Below, one piece after another: positions 20,351 to 30,349 of a stretch of DNA of 64,000 nucleotides. Numbering within the stretch: position 1 is the first letter of the stretch; the number at the start of each line of letters is the position of its first letter. The position numbers and the translations under genes were made by a program. This stretch comes from Saccharomycopsis crataegensis (lineage: Eukaryota > Ascomycota > Saccharomycetes > Ascoideales > Saccharomycopsidaceae). Under the pieces are notes generated by a model that had not been told where the DNA came from, made no database searches, and saw nothing but the letters and a program-made list of their open reading frames with translations. Where the stretch lies: the NCBI RefSeq assembly GCF_037102585.1, contig NW_027043829.1, forward strand, positions 1,364,001 through 1,428,000, written 5' to 3'.

Positions 20351-20893
20351 TCATTTCTTTCCCTTCTTCTTCTTGCTCTTCTTCTTTTTGGAAGATGATT
20401 CAGCGTTGGCATTACCGGCAGTTTTCGCCTCTTGTTGTGAATTATCGTTTTGCGCTTCTGGTTTTTCCGGCACAACCTTTACTTCCTCTTCTTCTCCCTT
20501 GAACTCGGTATTACTCATCAAGCTGGCAAAACCCTTACCATTAACAATGTATTTTTCCTCTAATATCTTAGTTTTCGCGTGATCATCGAGCTTGATAGGT
20601 TCTTTGGAAACTTTCTTAGTTTTGGTGAATTGGACTCCACGAGGTCCCAACGCCGACAATATTCTCGAGAGGTCCTTTGCTTTGGATGTCTTGAAAGAAT
20701 AGCATGTTCCAGATCTTGGATTGTAAGTCTTGAATCTGACGCATGTGTAAGAAGAGGCATCACTGCTGGATGATATTGTCTTCTTCAGTGATTTGTTATG
20801 GTATGTCATAGACACAAGGGTATCTGATGCTGCCACATCAAGCAACAGGGTAGAGCGATCAATGTAGGTGTCTAGGAGAGCTATTTTTGGCAT
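20351..20893 (-). CDS. SRP21: Signal recognition particle subunit Srp21 (SRP9-like)
   Basis: The fungal SRP9 counterpart, which binds the Alu end of SRP RNA with Srp14 and helps pause translation. At 180 aa it is close to the 167-aa yeast protein. The N-terminal SRP9 fold (~1-95) is recognised by SFKTSKAKDLSRILSALGPRGV, which closely matches Srp21. After a linker (LDDHAKTKILEEKYIVNGKG) comes an acidic stretch and a Lys-rich tail (SSKKKKSKKKKGKK) suited to RNA contact. The start is the first in-frame ATG. It is convergent with AKR1, with 240 bp between stops. Confidence 0.88.
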   Translation of the reverse strand: MPKIALLDTYIDRSTLLLDVAASDTLVSMTYHNKSLKKTISSSSDASSYTCVRFKTYNPRSGTCYSFKTSKAKDLSRILSALGPRGVQFTKTKKVSKEPIKLDDHAKTKILEEKYIVNGKGFASLMSNTEFKGEEEEVKVVPEKPEAQNDNSQQEAKTAGNANAESSSKKKKSKKKKGKK

Positions 20894-21469
20894 GTTGTAT
20901 TTTTTTTAGAGATATGATAGGTTAGACACCTCTTTTTAAGGTCTGGATATTAATTTTTTTTTGCCTCGTATATGTGTGAGTGTGATAATTTGTTCTTCGT
21001 GATCTGAACAAAAAAAAAAAATATCTTGTGGTGCAATACAGGGTGCAGGACCCTTCTTTTAGAAGATGTCCTTGAACCCAATTCTCTATCTTTGGCGATT
21101 CTCTTTAGTTATCGCCTTTGAATGTCATCCTTTACTTATTCTCAATGTTAATTCTCTATTATGAATTTATCTCTTTAGATATATAGTTCTCTTTCCTACA
21201 TCTTAGTAATAGATCATAAATAATGGAGTTTGTCGTGTAGCATTAAAAAAAAAGGAACGGTCGAGAAGAACTAAAACAAAAAGTGAATGGGTAAAATCTA
21301 GCATGAAAGCATAGAACTAAAGGTACAAAATACATCAGTCATGGAACTAAAAGAAGGGGGAAAAGTAACAAAATGAGGGATTTGAAATGGAGACTAGCAG
21401 CCAGTGAAGAATCTCTTCTCCCTCATTTCCATTTGATCAAGGTCAGGGATAATAGATAGAAGAACACTT
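20894..21469. other. Intergenic: SRP21 promoter and 3' side of small secreted gene
   Basis: 575 bp, AT-rich with A tracts near 21010 and 21247. No gene was recognised. Confidence 0.5.
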
Positions 21470-21757
21470 TTAAGCAGCGGTTGCTGTAGCCACTCTGGTA
21501 GCGGTTGCTACCAATGTCGAGGTGGTCTTCTTGAATTCATGGTCGTAGAGCTCTTTGGCCCCGATGGCGCCAACCGCGCCGATGGCAGCACCAGCGATTA
21601 ATGGGTTTCTATTTTCGTTGGAGAAGATGCCTTTAAGAGAGTCCATATTGATTGGGTCGGCCTTAGCATCGGCGTCGGCATCAGCTATTGGGATTGGGGC
21701 GGCCAAAAGAGGAGTGGCGAAAAGAGCAGTGATGGCGAGTTTAGTGAGGAATTGCAT
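21470..21757 (-). CDS. Small secreted protein, unknown function
   Basis: 95 aa with a clear signal peptide (MQFLTKLAITALFATPLLAA, cleavage expected near residue 20). Next comes a run of X-Ala/X-Pro dipeptides (APIPIADADADAKADP) of the kind trimmed by Ste13-type dipeptidyl aminopeptidase in alpha-factor. Then a short charged part, a glycine-zipper-like hydrophobic helix (PLIAGAAIGAVGAIGA), YDHEFKK, and a repeated Ala/Thr/Val tail (VATATRVATATAA). I chose the ATG at 21757 because the upstream extension (to 21916) lacks codon-like character and would bury the signal peptide. A strong TATA tract lies ~115 bp upstream, suggesting inducible expression. No family is recognised. It could be a wall-associated peptide or a processed, membrane-active peptide; no Lys-Arg Kex2 site is present, only one Lys-Lys. 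Confidence 0.65.
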   Translation of the reverse strand: MQFLTKLAITALFATPLLAAPIPIADADADAKADPINMDSLKGIFSNENRNPLIAGAAIGAVGAIGAKELYDHEFKKTTSTLVATATRVATATAA

Positions 21758-22525
21758 GGTGAATATTAGATTGTTGAGATCAGTACTTAAGGATGTGCGT
21801 GATGTTGATAATATTTGGAAAAAACAAGGACAAAGGCAAATAACAAAGTAATGCAAGGAGTATGACCCATATATATATATAATATCAGAAATGGTATGAC
21901 ATAATAGCATTTCCAAAATATCCGAAAAATATCCTCATTCGCTCATCTCAAAGGCCGTCAAGGTGCACCCGAAGGCACATAACTCAGTCATCGCGTCAAA
22001 ATTCTTGCGGACTAACAAGGCTCAAGCAGGCTATGCAACAAACAACCACTGGAAGCTTTCCTGTCAACAACGCCCATATTGTTTTTATATGTATGATATA
22101 TTACTTTGATAAGTACTGAAATTTATTTCTTTATTTCCACCTCTCTTTGTTCTCGGGCTCTCCGGTTGTTGTTTGTCTTTATTTTCTTCTCTGGTCTTAG
22201 TCGCCCACATTCCCTGCAACGATAGCTTGGGCCGCATGCGAACAACCAGATTTAAGTGTGCACATTTCACCAACAAGAAAATGTTGGCGATTATTAAGCG
22301 AGCTTCATTCTTACTATTGTTATTATTAGCCTGCCTATCCAGAGGAATATTTTAAAAATAAACTAAAAAAAAAGTACAGTAGGAAAAAAAACAGTATAAT
22401 GTAGTGGATTTTATTAATTAAAGAATGGTAGTTAAAAAAAAAAGGCCATATTGAATAATTGCCACTGGCCATGGATTAAATCAGTGTGGCAACATTTAGC
22501 AAAGGGAATAAAAAATTAAAATAGA
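21758..22525. other. Intergenic: secreted-protein promoter and aquaporin 3' region
   Basis: About 770 bp. A TATA tract lies at 21870-21884; the rest is AT-rich with small chance ORFs only. Confidence 0.5.
21870..21884 (-). promoter_or_regulatory. TATA box of the small secreted protein gene
   Basis: An uninterrupted alternating T/A tract ~115 bp upstream of the chosen ATG, at the usual yeast TATA-to-ATG distance. TATA-containing yeast promoters are typically stress- or nutrient-regulated. Confidence 0.5.
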
Positions 22526-23422
22526 TCAGACGTTCTTAGAGGCATCTTTTTCTTCATCATCATTGCCTTCCAAGAGTTTGAAGATTTTCCAAAGGCCGAA
22601 AGAAATGACGGATCCAATAAATGGCCCGACCCAGTAAATCCATTGGTAAACGGTGAAAGATCTGTCGGCAACACATGGACCAAAACTTCTAGCTGGGTTA
22701 AGACCAGCACCAGTAGTAGCAACACAAACCAAGTGACCTAAGAACAAAGACAAACCGATACTGATGGCATTAAGGTTGATTGGAAGATGTGGGTTTTCCA
22801 CAGCAGTAAACAAAACGGTGGTACACAACAAAGCAGTACCAAAGGCTTCAAGCATAAGCCCTCTACCCTTCGAAACACCAAGGCCGAGAGAGTTGGCAAA
22901 CAAAATTTTACCTGGGGTCATGGCAGAGGCAGCACCAGCAGCAGCCATACCGGCTATTATTTGTGAGACAAACATACAAGCAGCCTTGAGTGGATTCAAA
23001 GCACCAGCCATAGCAAGGGTCAAAGTGACAGCTGGATTCAAGTTACCACCAGAAATTGGACCAAAGATGGTGATGGCCATAGCAACACTAAAACCAAAAC
23101 CAATGGCAATAACAAGAACTTTGGAAATGTTGACAGTATTAGTGATGGCATAATCGGTTTCTTTTGAGTCGATGGCAGAAAGATAGTCATGATTGGAAAC
23201 TTGAGCAATGACAAAGGCGGTCCACAAGAAGATAAAAGTACCAAAGAATTCACCTAATACCGCCATCAAGATGTCCATAGCTGGGCTCATCTTCTTTGGA
23301 GCCTTCACATGTTCTGGGCCTAAAACTGGTACTGCTGGAATTGGGATATCCATCTTAGAATCTGGTGATGGAACATCGACCTTGGTTTCTGCGCCGATGG
23401 ACAGGTTGTGTTGATGGGACAT
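22526..23422 (-). CDS. AQY1: Orthodox aquaporin (water channel)
   Basis: MIP-family water channel of the plasma membrane, 298 aa with six helices and two half-helices. Both NPA boxes are intact: GGNLNPAVTL (Asn129) and GAGLNPARSFGP (Asn242). NPARSFGP, with Ser rather than Asp after Arg, places it with water-selective aquaporins and not aquaglyceroporins such as Fps1. The N-terminus (MSHQHNLSIGAETKVDVPSP...) is a ~45-residue cytosolic tail; in yeast Aqy1 such a tail gates the pore. The C-terminus is acidic (GNDDEEKDASKN). Orthology to AQY1 versus AQY2 cannot be decided from this one copy. Confidence 0.9.
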   Translation of the reverse strand: MSHQHNLSIGAETKVDVPSPDSKMDIPIPAVPVLGPEHVKAPKKMSPAMDILMAVLGEFFGTFIFLWTAFVIAQVSNHDYLSAIDSKETDYAITNTVNISKVLVIAIGFGFSVAMAITIFGPISGGNLNPAVTLTLAMAGALNPLKAACMFVSQIIAGMAAAGAASAMTPGKILFANSLGLGVSKGRGLMLEAFGTALLCTTVLFTAVENPHLPINLNAISIGLSLFLGHLVCVATTGAGLNPARSFGPCVADRSFTVYQWIYWVGPFIGSVISFGLWKIFKLLEGNDDEEKDASKNV

Positions 23423-25247
23423 TTTTAGAGGCTTTTTGGTTTTACTTTTTCGAAATGATTGATTATAATGAAGCAGTTAATGATGAATTAAATCAGTATC
23501 TTCTTGCTCAAAAAAGGACTTCTCTCAAGTTTTTATACTCTTCTTGTGTCGAGACCACCACTTGCGGGATGTTGAGAAGACTCTGTCTACATTGCTCTGC
23601 TGACAAGCACATTTATCTACTCCATCATGCAGCTATGTCCTCTTACCCCCCGAAAAATGGATGAGCTTTAACTTAAGTTAGCCGGTGGTGCAGTGAAAGG
23701 AACGAGGAGGTTTGAACAGTTCTTGGTGGAAAGTGTTGTGCAATAAATTAAGGAAAACTCAAAATGAACAAGAGGGCTCTTTGGGAAGTTGAGGCACTCC
23801 AACTGGAACGGAGGCCTTCAGTAACTCATATGTTTGTTCAGCCTATCACTGTTAAGGGTTCAAACAATCGATAGCAAGCAAATATTATAAATTAGCTGCC
23901 GTAAAGAAGTCAAACGATTTAGTATTTTAACAAAAAGAAAGAAAAGTTGTTGGCGTATTTTGATTTCTAAGCTTTTTCTATTGTAAAACCCCGTACATTT
24001 TACTATTGCTTTGATCAAAAAACTTCTGTCTGTAACCCTTAGTTTTGCTTTATTTTAACAAATCTATATACTATATATCCTCTTTGGGCTGATATTTACA
24101 GCAACTTGGTATTTATCACAAAATATTGAATGAAAATGGAAAGTTGTTGGCTCCTCTTCTGTGCACATATGAGCACCCTTATTTAAATGGCAACAGCTTA
24201 ACGAGAAGTCCAACTGACATCTTATTAAAAAAAAAGAAGAGTTAAAACAGACAATACATTTTCTTTTCTATTTAAGAATCACACTTTTTTCTTTTTTCTT
24301 TTTTCATGATAGCTTATTCCATTCTGCTTCATGATGGGGAAAAAAAAATGAAATAACGGTGTCGATCTTCACAGCCAGTCATTTCAGCCTTAATCTGTAC
24401 ATGTGACGGACGGCTAAATTTGCATATATACACACTTCTTCGTAGATACTTTCTCCTAAAATAGGGAAAATATTGCACTCATGAAGAAGCAAACAAATAT
24501 TTTTTTATATTCGCTACCGATATACAGTCTTATCTATTTTTATTTTTTCTAAAATAGATTGCTGAGCAGGCTACTTTTTAACAGGTTTCACTCAGGCTGC
24601 TCAGCATTCATCATGCTATAATCCTTCTTACATAAAACCCAAAGCACTTCAAACTCATAAATATAAATTCTACATGTGATAGATAAATTTTATAGGTTTT
24701 TGATAGGTGAGTGGAATTGAGGGCTCAAAAGATGAAATCAACTTTAATAGTGGAATTATTCCTTGGATTACACCAGTCGGGTAGTGCAAATCAAAGACTT
24801 ATGAGCATCACCTCTGCCACAAGGGTCATTTCCATCACAGTATATATCCTAGTACCATAGCAACAGCACACTTTTTGAGCTTTCCCATCAATTCAAGTAT
24901 ACTTACACTATAACGGAAAAAAATATATATATTCTGATTGTAGTTACACTATTCCATCATCTGTTAACTTATATTTTCCCTTGCTATTTTTTTTTTCCTA
25001 ATGAGAAGTAAGAAATACTAATTCTATATTCATTATCGTAGAGGGTAGCTTGGAGCCACTCTAGACTTTCAAATAATAAGTACAATAGTAATTGTTGCTT
25101 GTTGGGACCTCTCAATATTTTCCATGCATTTCTGCTAAGGCGGGTAGTAATTTATTTTGTGTCTGCTCAAAAATCCACAGAGGCAAAACAAATGGGTTAT
25201 GTTAACATCTCTGCATCGCAAATAGTTTTTATTGAGAAGGCTGAATA
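23423..25247. other. Long intergenic region between divergent aquaporin and UBX4
   Basis: 1.8 kb without a convincing ORF on either strand and the longest unexplained gap in the left half of the window. It holds a relatively GC-rich 10-bp perfect inverted repeat at 24560-24606 (listed separately) and scattered A/T tracts. It is long enough for an ncRNA or a heavily regulated aquaporin promoter, but nothing in it is identifiable. Confidence 0.5.
24560..24606. repeat. Perfect 10-bp inverted repeat, hairpin-forming
   Basis: TGCTGAGCAG at 24560-24569 and CTGCTCAGCA at 24597-24606, with a 27-nt loop. The stem is 60% G+C in an otherwise very AT-rich gap. It could be a hairpin of an unannotated RNA (for example a snoRNA hairpin) or a protein-binding dyad; no box motifs could be placed with confidence. 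Confidence 0.4.
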
Positions 25248-26471
25248 ATGTCGCTTATTAATGTCAAAGTTCAATTTATTGGAATTTCATCAAAAGAATC
25301 ACTGAAGGTTAATGGAAATGGCTCGTTAATCCACAAGTTCTCCCCATCAGCTTCCATCAATGATGTCTTAATCCATTTTGAGAAAGGTATCCAGGCATCA
25401 TCTCCAGAATTCAAGATATTCAACAGAGAGGTGACGCATAAATTAAAAACTGTCAAACAGATCACATTAGTTCAAATTGCCAATAAAAGGGTTTCTAGTT
25501 CTCAGGATCTCGCTAAATCTTTGACAGACTACGGTTTTGATAGCGGAAGTTGCCTCTTAAGAATTAGCTTCCAAAATATGAGTGGTACTGTAGCCACTAA
25601 GCCAACTGAAGAACCAAAAGTTACATCCGCTGCAACAAAAAAAGAGGAAACCAAGGAGATCATAAATAATGAGGTAAAAAAAGATCATCAACCAAGTTAT
25701 GAAATTTACAAGCCTTCAGAATCCAAAAACCCTTTGGCTACGGGTGCAGATGACGATGGTGATCTTGAAATGTCTGTGGATGACGCTAGAAAATATCAAC
25801 AAATTCTCAAAGGCAAGGCTAATGCGAAAAGTGAGTACGTCATGGCTAAGTTGAAAAAGAAAGAGGAAGAGAAAAAGTTGCGATCGAAAAATGAAGAAGT
25901 CAAAGATGTTAATATCAGAGTGAAATTTCCCGATCTATCATTAACCCAATTGAAATTCACCTCAGTTAATACAATCAAAGACATGATTTTGTTTTTTCAG
26001 AATAAGATCTTATTAAAGGAATTCAAATACAACTTAGTAATTCCAAACTTCAATTACAACAACACAAATAGGGGTAAACTCGGTAAAGCAGCTTCAGTGG
26101 CTGATGATAATATATACTGGAAAGATATCAAATCGGTCCTTGATGGCCATGAAGGCAAGGCCCCGATTCTTGGGCAAAAATTGGCCCATTATAATCAAGC
26201 TAGTTTCATTTTTGAATTAATAATTCCTGGTTCTAATTTCGAGAAAGATAAGTTAGACTATAAAATAGACTCTACCTATAGAGGACCATTCATAAGGAAT
26301 GAAAAAAGTGCTCAAGCGATCAATAAATTGGTGGATGCTAAAGAAAGCCATTCCAGTGTTGCTACGACTCTTGGAGGGAAACTCTTCAAGAGAGGTGTTG
26401 GTGAATCATCATCAAAATCGTCATCTGAAACAAAGAAGGTCCCTAAGTGGTTGAAGTTGTCCAAGAAGTAG
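25248..26471 (+). CDS. UBX4: UBX-domain Cdc48 cofactor, Ubx4/TUG type
   Basis: Predicted Ubx4 homolog, a Cdc48/p97 cofactor that aids ER-associated degradation and proteasomal targeting. At 407 aa it is close to S. cerevisiae Ubx4 (416 aa). Residues ~1-115 carry the TUG-type ubiquitin-like N-terminal part, with HKLKTVKQITLVQIANKR and LTDYGFDSGSCLLRISF. A charged linker leads to a coiled Lys/Glu stretch (~195-225), then the divergent UBX domain (~225-335, starting NIRVKFPDLSLTQLKF). The usual FPR loop of UBX domains is not obvious (NFNYNN is in its place), as in the TUG/Ubx4 branch. The C-terminus is Ser/Lys-rich and ends PKWLKLSKK. Confidence 0.7.
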   Translation: MSLINVKVQFIGISSKESLKVNGNGSLIHKFSPSASINDVLIHFEKGIQASSPEFKIFNREVTHKLKTVKQITLVQIANKRVSSSQDLAKSLTDYGFDSGSCLLRISFQNMSGTVATKPTEEPKVTSAATKKEETKEIINNEVKKDHQPSYEIYKPSESKNPLATGADDDGDLEMSVDDARKYQQILKGKANAKSEYVMAKLKKKEEEKKLRSKNEEVKDVNIRVKFPDLSLTQLKFTSVNTIKDMILFFQNKILLKEFKYNLVIPNFNYNNTNRGKLGKAASVADDNIYWKDIKSVLDGHEGKAPILGQKLAHYNQASFIFELIIPGSNFEKDKLDYKIDSTYRGPFIRNEKSAQAINKLVDAKESHSSVATTLGGKLFKRGVGESSSKSSSETKKVPKWLKLSKK

Positions 26472-27688
26472 CCTTTTTGGGTATCTAGAAGTTCTTTACA
26501 TTTCTCAGTATATCGTTACCGATTAGTTATAAAATTAAATGAATTATGAGATGATTACGTGTAGAAAAACTTCAAGTGTGGAGAAGGCATAATAATTTTC
26601 AACTCAACAATCAATCTGTCTTATGCCTTTTCAAATAACGAAAAAATATATAATCCGGTTAAATACAATTACAACTTACAGCACAGTACGACTTTTACGT
26701 CCCGAACATTTAGTTCTTACAGAAAATTAGTTTTTCGTTATAAAATCCTTTTCTGAATTTAAAGCAATCACAATTCCATAAAAGCCGAGAAACTTAAAGT
26801 CGAATAGATCAAATGTCAGATAGGTAAGCTTTTGGTTGAGGTGTTATCAGCATGCTTTATCTCAGTAGCAGAACTGGAAAAAACGTTTTTCATCATATTG
26901 AATTATTGACTTTAAAGTTATCTCAGCTCAACAAAAATGCAACGTCCAAATAAACGGAGAAGGAATATATTTTTTTATAAATAAAGTAATTTGGATTAAA
27001 CATATTGAAAATCAATCGTAGCCATCAAACCATTGACTGTAATTTTGGTTAGTAAATTGCTGAAACCAGTTGCAAAAATTATTCAAAAACAGTTAAATTA
27101 AAATCAAAGTCAGATGGTGATGCATGTTTTTTCCGAGGCTCATCTTGGTCACCGGGAAAAGAAGGATAATATCATCATAATGGGTTGCCATTTTTAGTAG
27201 AATACAAAATTCAAAATTGTTTTCATTATTTTCTTTTTGCAAATATTGAGAATACAATACGTACTGGTTATGATTGATTAAAAGCAACCATTGAGGAATA
27301 TAAGAATATCATTAGAAATTAATAGACAATGGAAGTAGAAGAAGAGAAAGAGAGTAAAAATGGGGAAAGGAAAATTTTTTTGGCTATTTATACCAATAAT
27401 CCCACTATCACCAACACCAGTACACCGACCTGCGAAAGTATAAGTTACCCGACTCTTGTTAATAGTACAGTAACCCTCCTGTGGTCTGCAACGCGCTGCT
27501 GCAGCCTTCTTTTTTTTTTGAAATTTCATCCCTACACGCGACATGGGGTGTGTTACCCCTAACTATTTCCTTTTTTTTTGTTCCCTTGAAGGAACCTTCA
27601 ACCGAAATAATTTACCTTAAACTACGAATGCTTCCTGGACCATCAGCACCCATTAGCCCTGTTATTTAGCTGCCTGATTCTTCCGATA
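26472..27688. other. Intergenic: UBX4 3' region and RAD53 promoter
   Basis: 1.2 kb, AT-rich. In the last 200 bp before RAD53 there are two ACGCG cores (27491-27495, 27536-27541) of the MluI-cell-cycle-box type. No other gene was seen. Confidence 0.5.
27491..27541. promoter_or_regulatory. Pair of MCB-like ACGCG cores upstream of RAD53
   Basis: ACGCGC at 27491 and ACGCGA at 27536, 150-200 bp before the RAD53 ATG. MBF binds ACGCGT-type sites at G1/S genes, including DNA-repair genes. Both cores are off consensus by one base, so the role is only suggested. Confidence 0.3.
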
Positions 27689-29959
27689 ATGAATTTTGAG
27701 CCAACGCAGCAGACACAACCTACCCAACCAAATAATTTCAATAATAATAATCATAATGGTCCGGAACTAGATCCTTTGGACGGTGTGATCGTGAGATTGA
27801 TTTGCACTACTGGCAGTCTTCCTATCAATGATTTGAAAAAAGATGAGAAAAAAACCTCGTGGATCTTCGGAAGAAACTCTTCTGTTGATAAGCCGTTTGG
27901 GGTGCGGACCCAGAGATTGAGTGGCAAGCATTTCAGAATTTGGTATAAAGAAAACAATATCATGATCCAGGATTTATCAACCAATGGGACTTGGATCAAC
28001 AATGTGCGGTTAAAAAAAGGGAAAAATTATTTATTAAATCAGGGAGATGAGGTGGCAGTGGGTATTGGGGTTGAAAATGATGTTCTCAAATTCATTGTGG
28101 TGTTCCCCAAGACTAGTGAGTTTACCAATACCGGAAACATCAACGAAATCGAAGAGGAAGATGTTAACAATATCAATCGATCTTACATCATTAAACAAGA
28201 AGTGGTTGGTCAAGGTGCGTTTGCAACCGTTAAGAAAGCCATTGAAAGGTCTACGGGAGAAACTTACGCAGTGAAAATTATCTCGAAGAGAAAATTGGGA
28301 ATTGATAATAGAAATGGGGTTATCAGAGAGTTAGATATTCTCAAAAGACTTGATCACCCAAATATCATCAAGCTAAAAGGTTTTTATGAAGACCAAGATT
28401 TTTTCTATTTAGTTATGGAGTTTATTTCAGGGGGAGACTTGATGGATTTCGTTGCTGCTCAAGGTTCAATAAGTGAAGAGGTTTCAAAAGAAATAATTAG
28501 ACAAATTCTAGAAGCAATTAATTACGTGCATAGTCAAAACATATCACATCGTGACTTGAAACCAGATAATATATTGATAGCAAATGATAACCCGACCACT
28601 GTTAAAGTAACCGATTTCGGTCTTGCAAAAATTGGAACTAATGGCGATAATAATCCGGCTAATCAAGGGTCTTTCTTGAAAACTTTTTGTGGTACTTTGG
28701 CGTATGTGGCACCAGAGGTCATCATTGGAAAACTCCTGTCAAAAAGCAAACACAACCGAAAATCATATTCTTCTCTTGTTGATATGTGGTCTCTCGGTTG
28801 TTTGTGTTACGTGATATTGACCGGGCATTTGCCATTTAGTGGTAAGACACAAGATCTGTTGTTCAAAAGAATCAAGAGCGGCTCCTACCATGACGCGCCT
28901 TTGAATGACCATAACTTGAGCAGCGAGGTCAGGGACTTTATTGACTGTCTATTGCAAACAAACCCTGCTAAAAGACTCAGTGCCGAAGAGGCTTTGAGGC
29001 ATCCTTGGATAGCAGCTGCTAATAACAATGATAATAATAATGATAGTGCGGATGCGGCAGTTTCCTTGAGTGCTAATGATGTTACCAACTCAGCTGCTGA
29101 AGTGGAAATACAATTGGATAGCCCATTTCAAAGTAAGGATGATCCCCAAAATATCAAGATCTCAAAGTCAGAAGCTATGAATAAATTTAACGGTCCAGAT
29201 TCCGACATGATCATGGTAGAGAATGAGTCTATAAATTCTCTGATATCCAAAGCGCCGGATGGCAACATTCCTGCAGGAACTCTATTAACTTTAAAGCCAT
29301 TAAAACATAGCATTAAGCATCCAGTGGTGTTTGTTCCTCAAATAAACAAACCATATTTCATAGGTAGAAACGATACCTGCAACCTCTCTATCGACGATAC
29401 CCGAATGTCAAAATTCCACTGCATCATCATGAAAAAGAGACACCCGATTGGTAAAAGCTTCATGGAGAGCCCGGCTCAGGGGTTGGACGATATTTGGTTA
29501 ATAGATTATAGTACCAACGCATGCCATATCAATGGCAAAGAGATTGGAAAGGGAAAAAAGACATTATTGAGAAATGAGGATCAGATTTTGTTATTTATGG
29601 ATAAAAAACAACGAGACTTTTTGGGATTCAAGGTCTACATAAATGACTTGACCGGTTTGTTTGTTGATAATTTGAAGAATGTTGCCGTTGTTAATGAAGG
29701 CCCTGGAAAATCCCACAAACCAAAGTTCAATAAGACAGTTATTGAGGCACAGGATGAATATGATCTCAAACTCCTTCCTGCAATCAGTGTCTCCGCACGC
29801 CAACAACGCAGAACAATAGGTAACAAGAATAGTACCACAACTAATAATAAAAAACGGAGTATCACCGCCGAGTCATCTCAGCCGAAAAAAAGAGCTCTGT
29901 TGAACCCATCACAACCTCCTGCAGATGGTCTAGCTTTTCAGTCTTTTATAAAACAATAA
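27689..29959 (+). CDS. RAD53: Checkpoint kinase Rad53 (two FHA domains)
   Basis: DNA-damage and replication checkpoint effector kinase, the Chk2 homolog acting below Mec1/Tel1. Domain order is FHA1 (~55-125, GRN at 61-63, SGKHFRIWY, LSTNGTWIN), Ser/Thr kinase (~165-435) and FHA2 (~545-660, GRN at 559-561, MSKFHCIIM, STNACHING). This two-FHA layout is specific to Rad53. The kinase keeps the Gly loop GQGAFATV, VAIK-type AVKIIS, HRDLKPDN (287-294), DFG (309) and GTLAYVAPE (~335). The N-terminus begins with a small TQ cluster (QQTQPTQP), a Mec1 target type. The tail has basic NLS-like KKR motifs. 756 aa, against 821 in S. cerevisiae. Confidence 0.95.
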   Translation: MNFEPTQQTQPTQPNNFNNNNHNGPELDPLDGVIVRLICTTGSLPINDLKKDEKKTSWIFGRNSSVDKPFGVRTQRLSGKHFRIWYKENNIMIQDLSTNGTWINNVRLKKGKNYLLNQGDEVAVGIGVENDVLKFIVVFPKTSEFTNTGNINEIEEEDVNNINRSYIIKQEVVGQGAFATVKKAIERSTGETYAVKIISKRKLGIDNRNGVIRELDILKRLDHPNIIKLKGFYEDQDFFYLVMEFISGGDLMDFVAAQGSISEEVSKEIIRQILEAINYVHSQNISHRDLKPDNILIANDNPTTVKVTDFGLAKIGTNGDNNPANQGSFLKTFCGTLAYVAPEVIIGKLLSKSKHNRKSYSSLVDMWSLGCLCYVILTGHLPFSGKTQDLLFKRIKSGSYHDAPLNDHNLSSEVRDFIDCLLQTNPAKRLSAEEALRHPWIAAANNNDNNNDSADAAVSLSANDVTNSAAEVEIQLDSPFQSKDDPQNIKISKSEAMNKFNGPDSDMIMVENESINSLISKAPDGNIPAGTLLTLKPLKHSIKHPVVFVPQINKPYFIGRNDTCNLSIDDTRMSKFHCIIMKKRHPIGKSFMESPAQGLDDIWLIDYSTNACHINGKEIGKGKKTLLRNEDQILLFMDKKQRDFLGFKVYINDLTGLFVDNLKNVAVVNEGPGKSHKPKFNKTVIEAQDEYDLKLLPAISVSARQQRRTIGNKNSTTTNNKKRSITAESSQPKKRALLNPSQPPADGLAFQSFIKQ

Positions 29960-30349
29960 TGTATCTCACTCCTTTTTTTTTTCTTGATGATTTTCCATTC
30001 ATTCATTTTCTCAAGTCATTGCTTTATCTTTCACGGTTTCTATTTGGCATTATTATTCTAATTTTTTCATTTTTTTTTTTCTTGGTTCTTGTTTTTATTG
30101 CTCTAATTTAGAGGCCAGCTCTGCTCGCTATTTTCTTCCAGTTGTATTTATGATGAAATGATATTTTCTTTTTTTGTTTTGTTTCGTTAACATATTTTTT
30201 AGATACATGAACCCATTCATGAAATACAAAAGTACAAAATAAATAAACAAAAAATTATCATTACAAATTATAGCCTTTGACTAAAACTAATTTTACATAT
30301 CACAAAAAAAAAATATCAAAAGCAAGGGCAAAAAAAGACATGGTAATTT
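29960..30349. other. Convergent 3' region, RAD53 / BCK1
   Basis: 390 bp between two stop codons with long T-rich tracts. No gene was seen. Confidence 0.6.

Noticed and set aside
21470-21757. Calling the small secreted protein an alpha-factor pheromone precursor
   Set aside because: It has the dipeptide spacer but no repeated mature peptide and no Lys-Arg cleavage sites.
21555-21851. 98-aa plus-strand ORF rich in Met/Ala/Pro opposite the small secreted gene
   Set aside because: The minus strand has a signal peptide and TATA box; this frame has neither.
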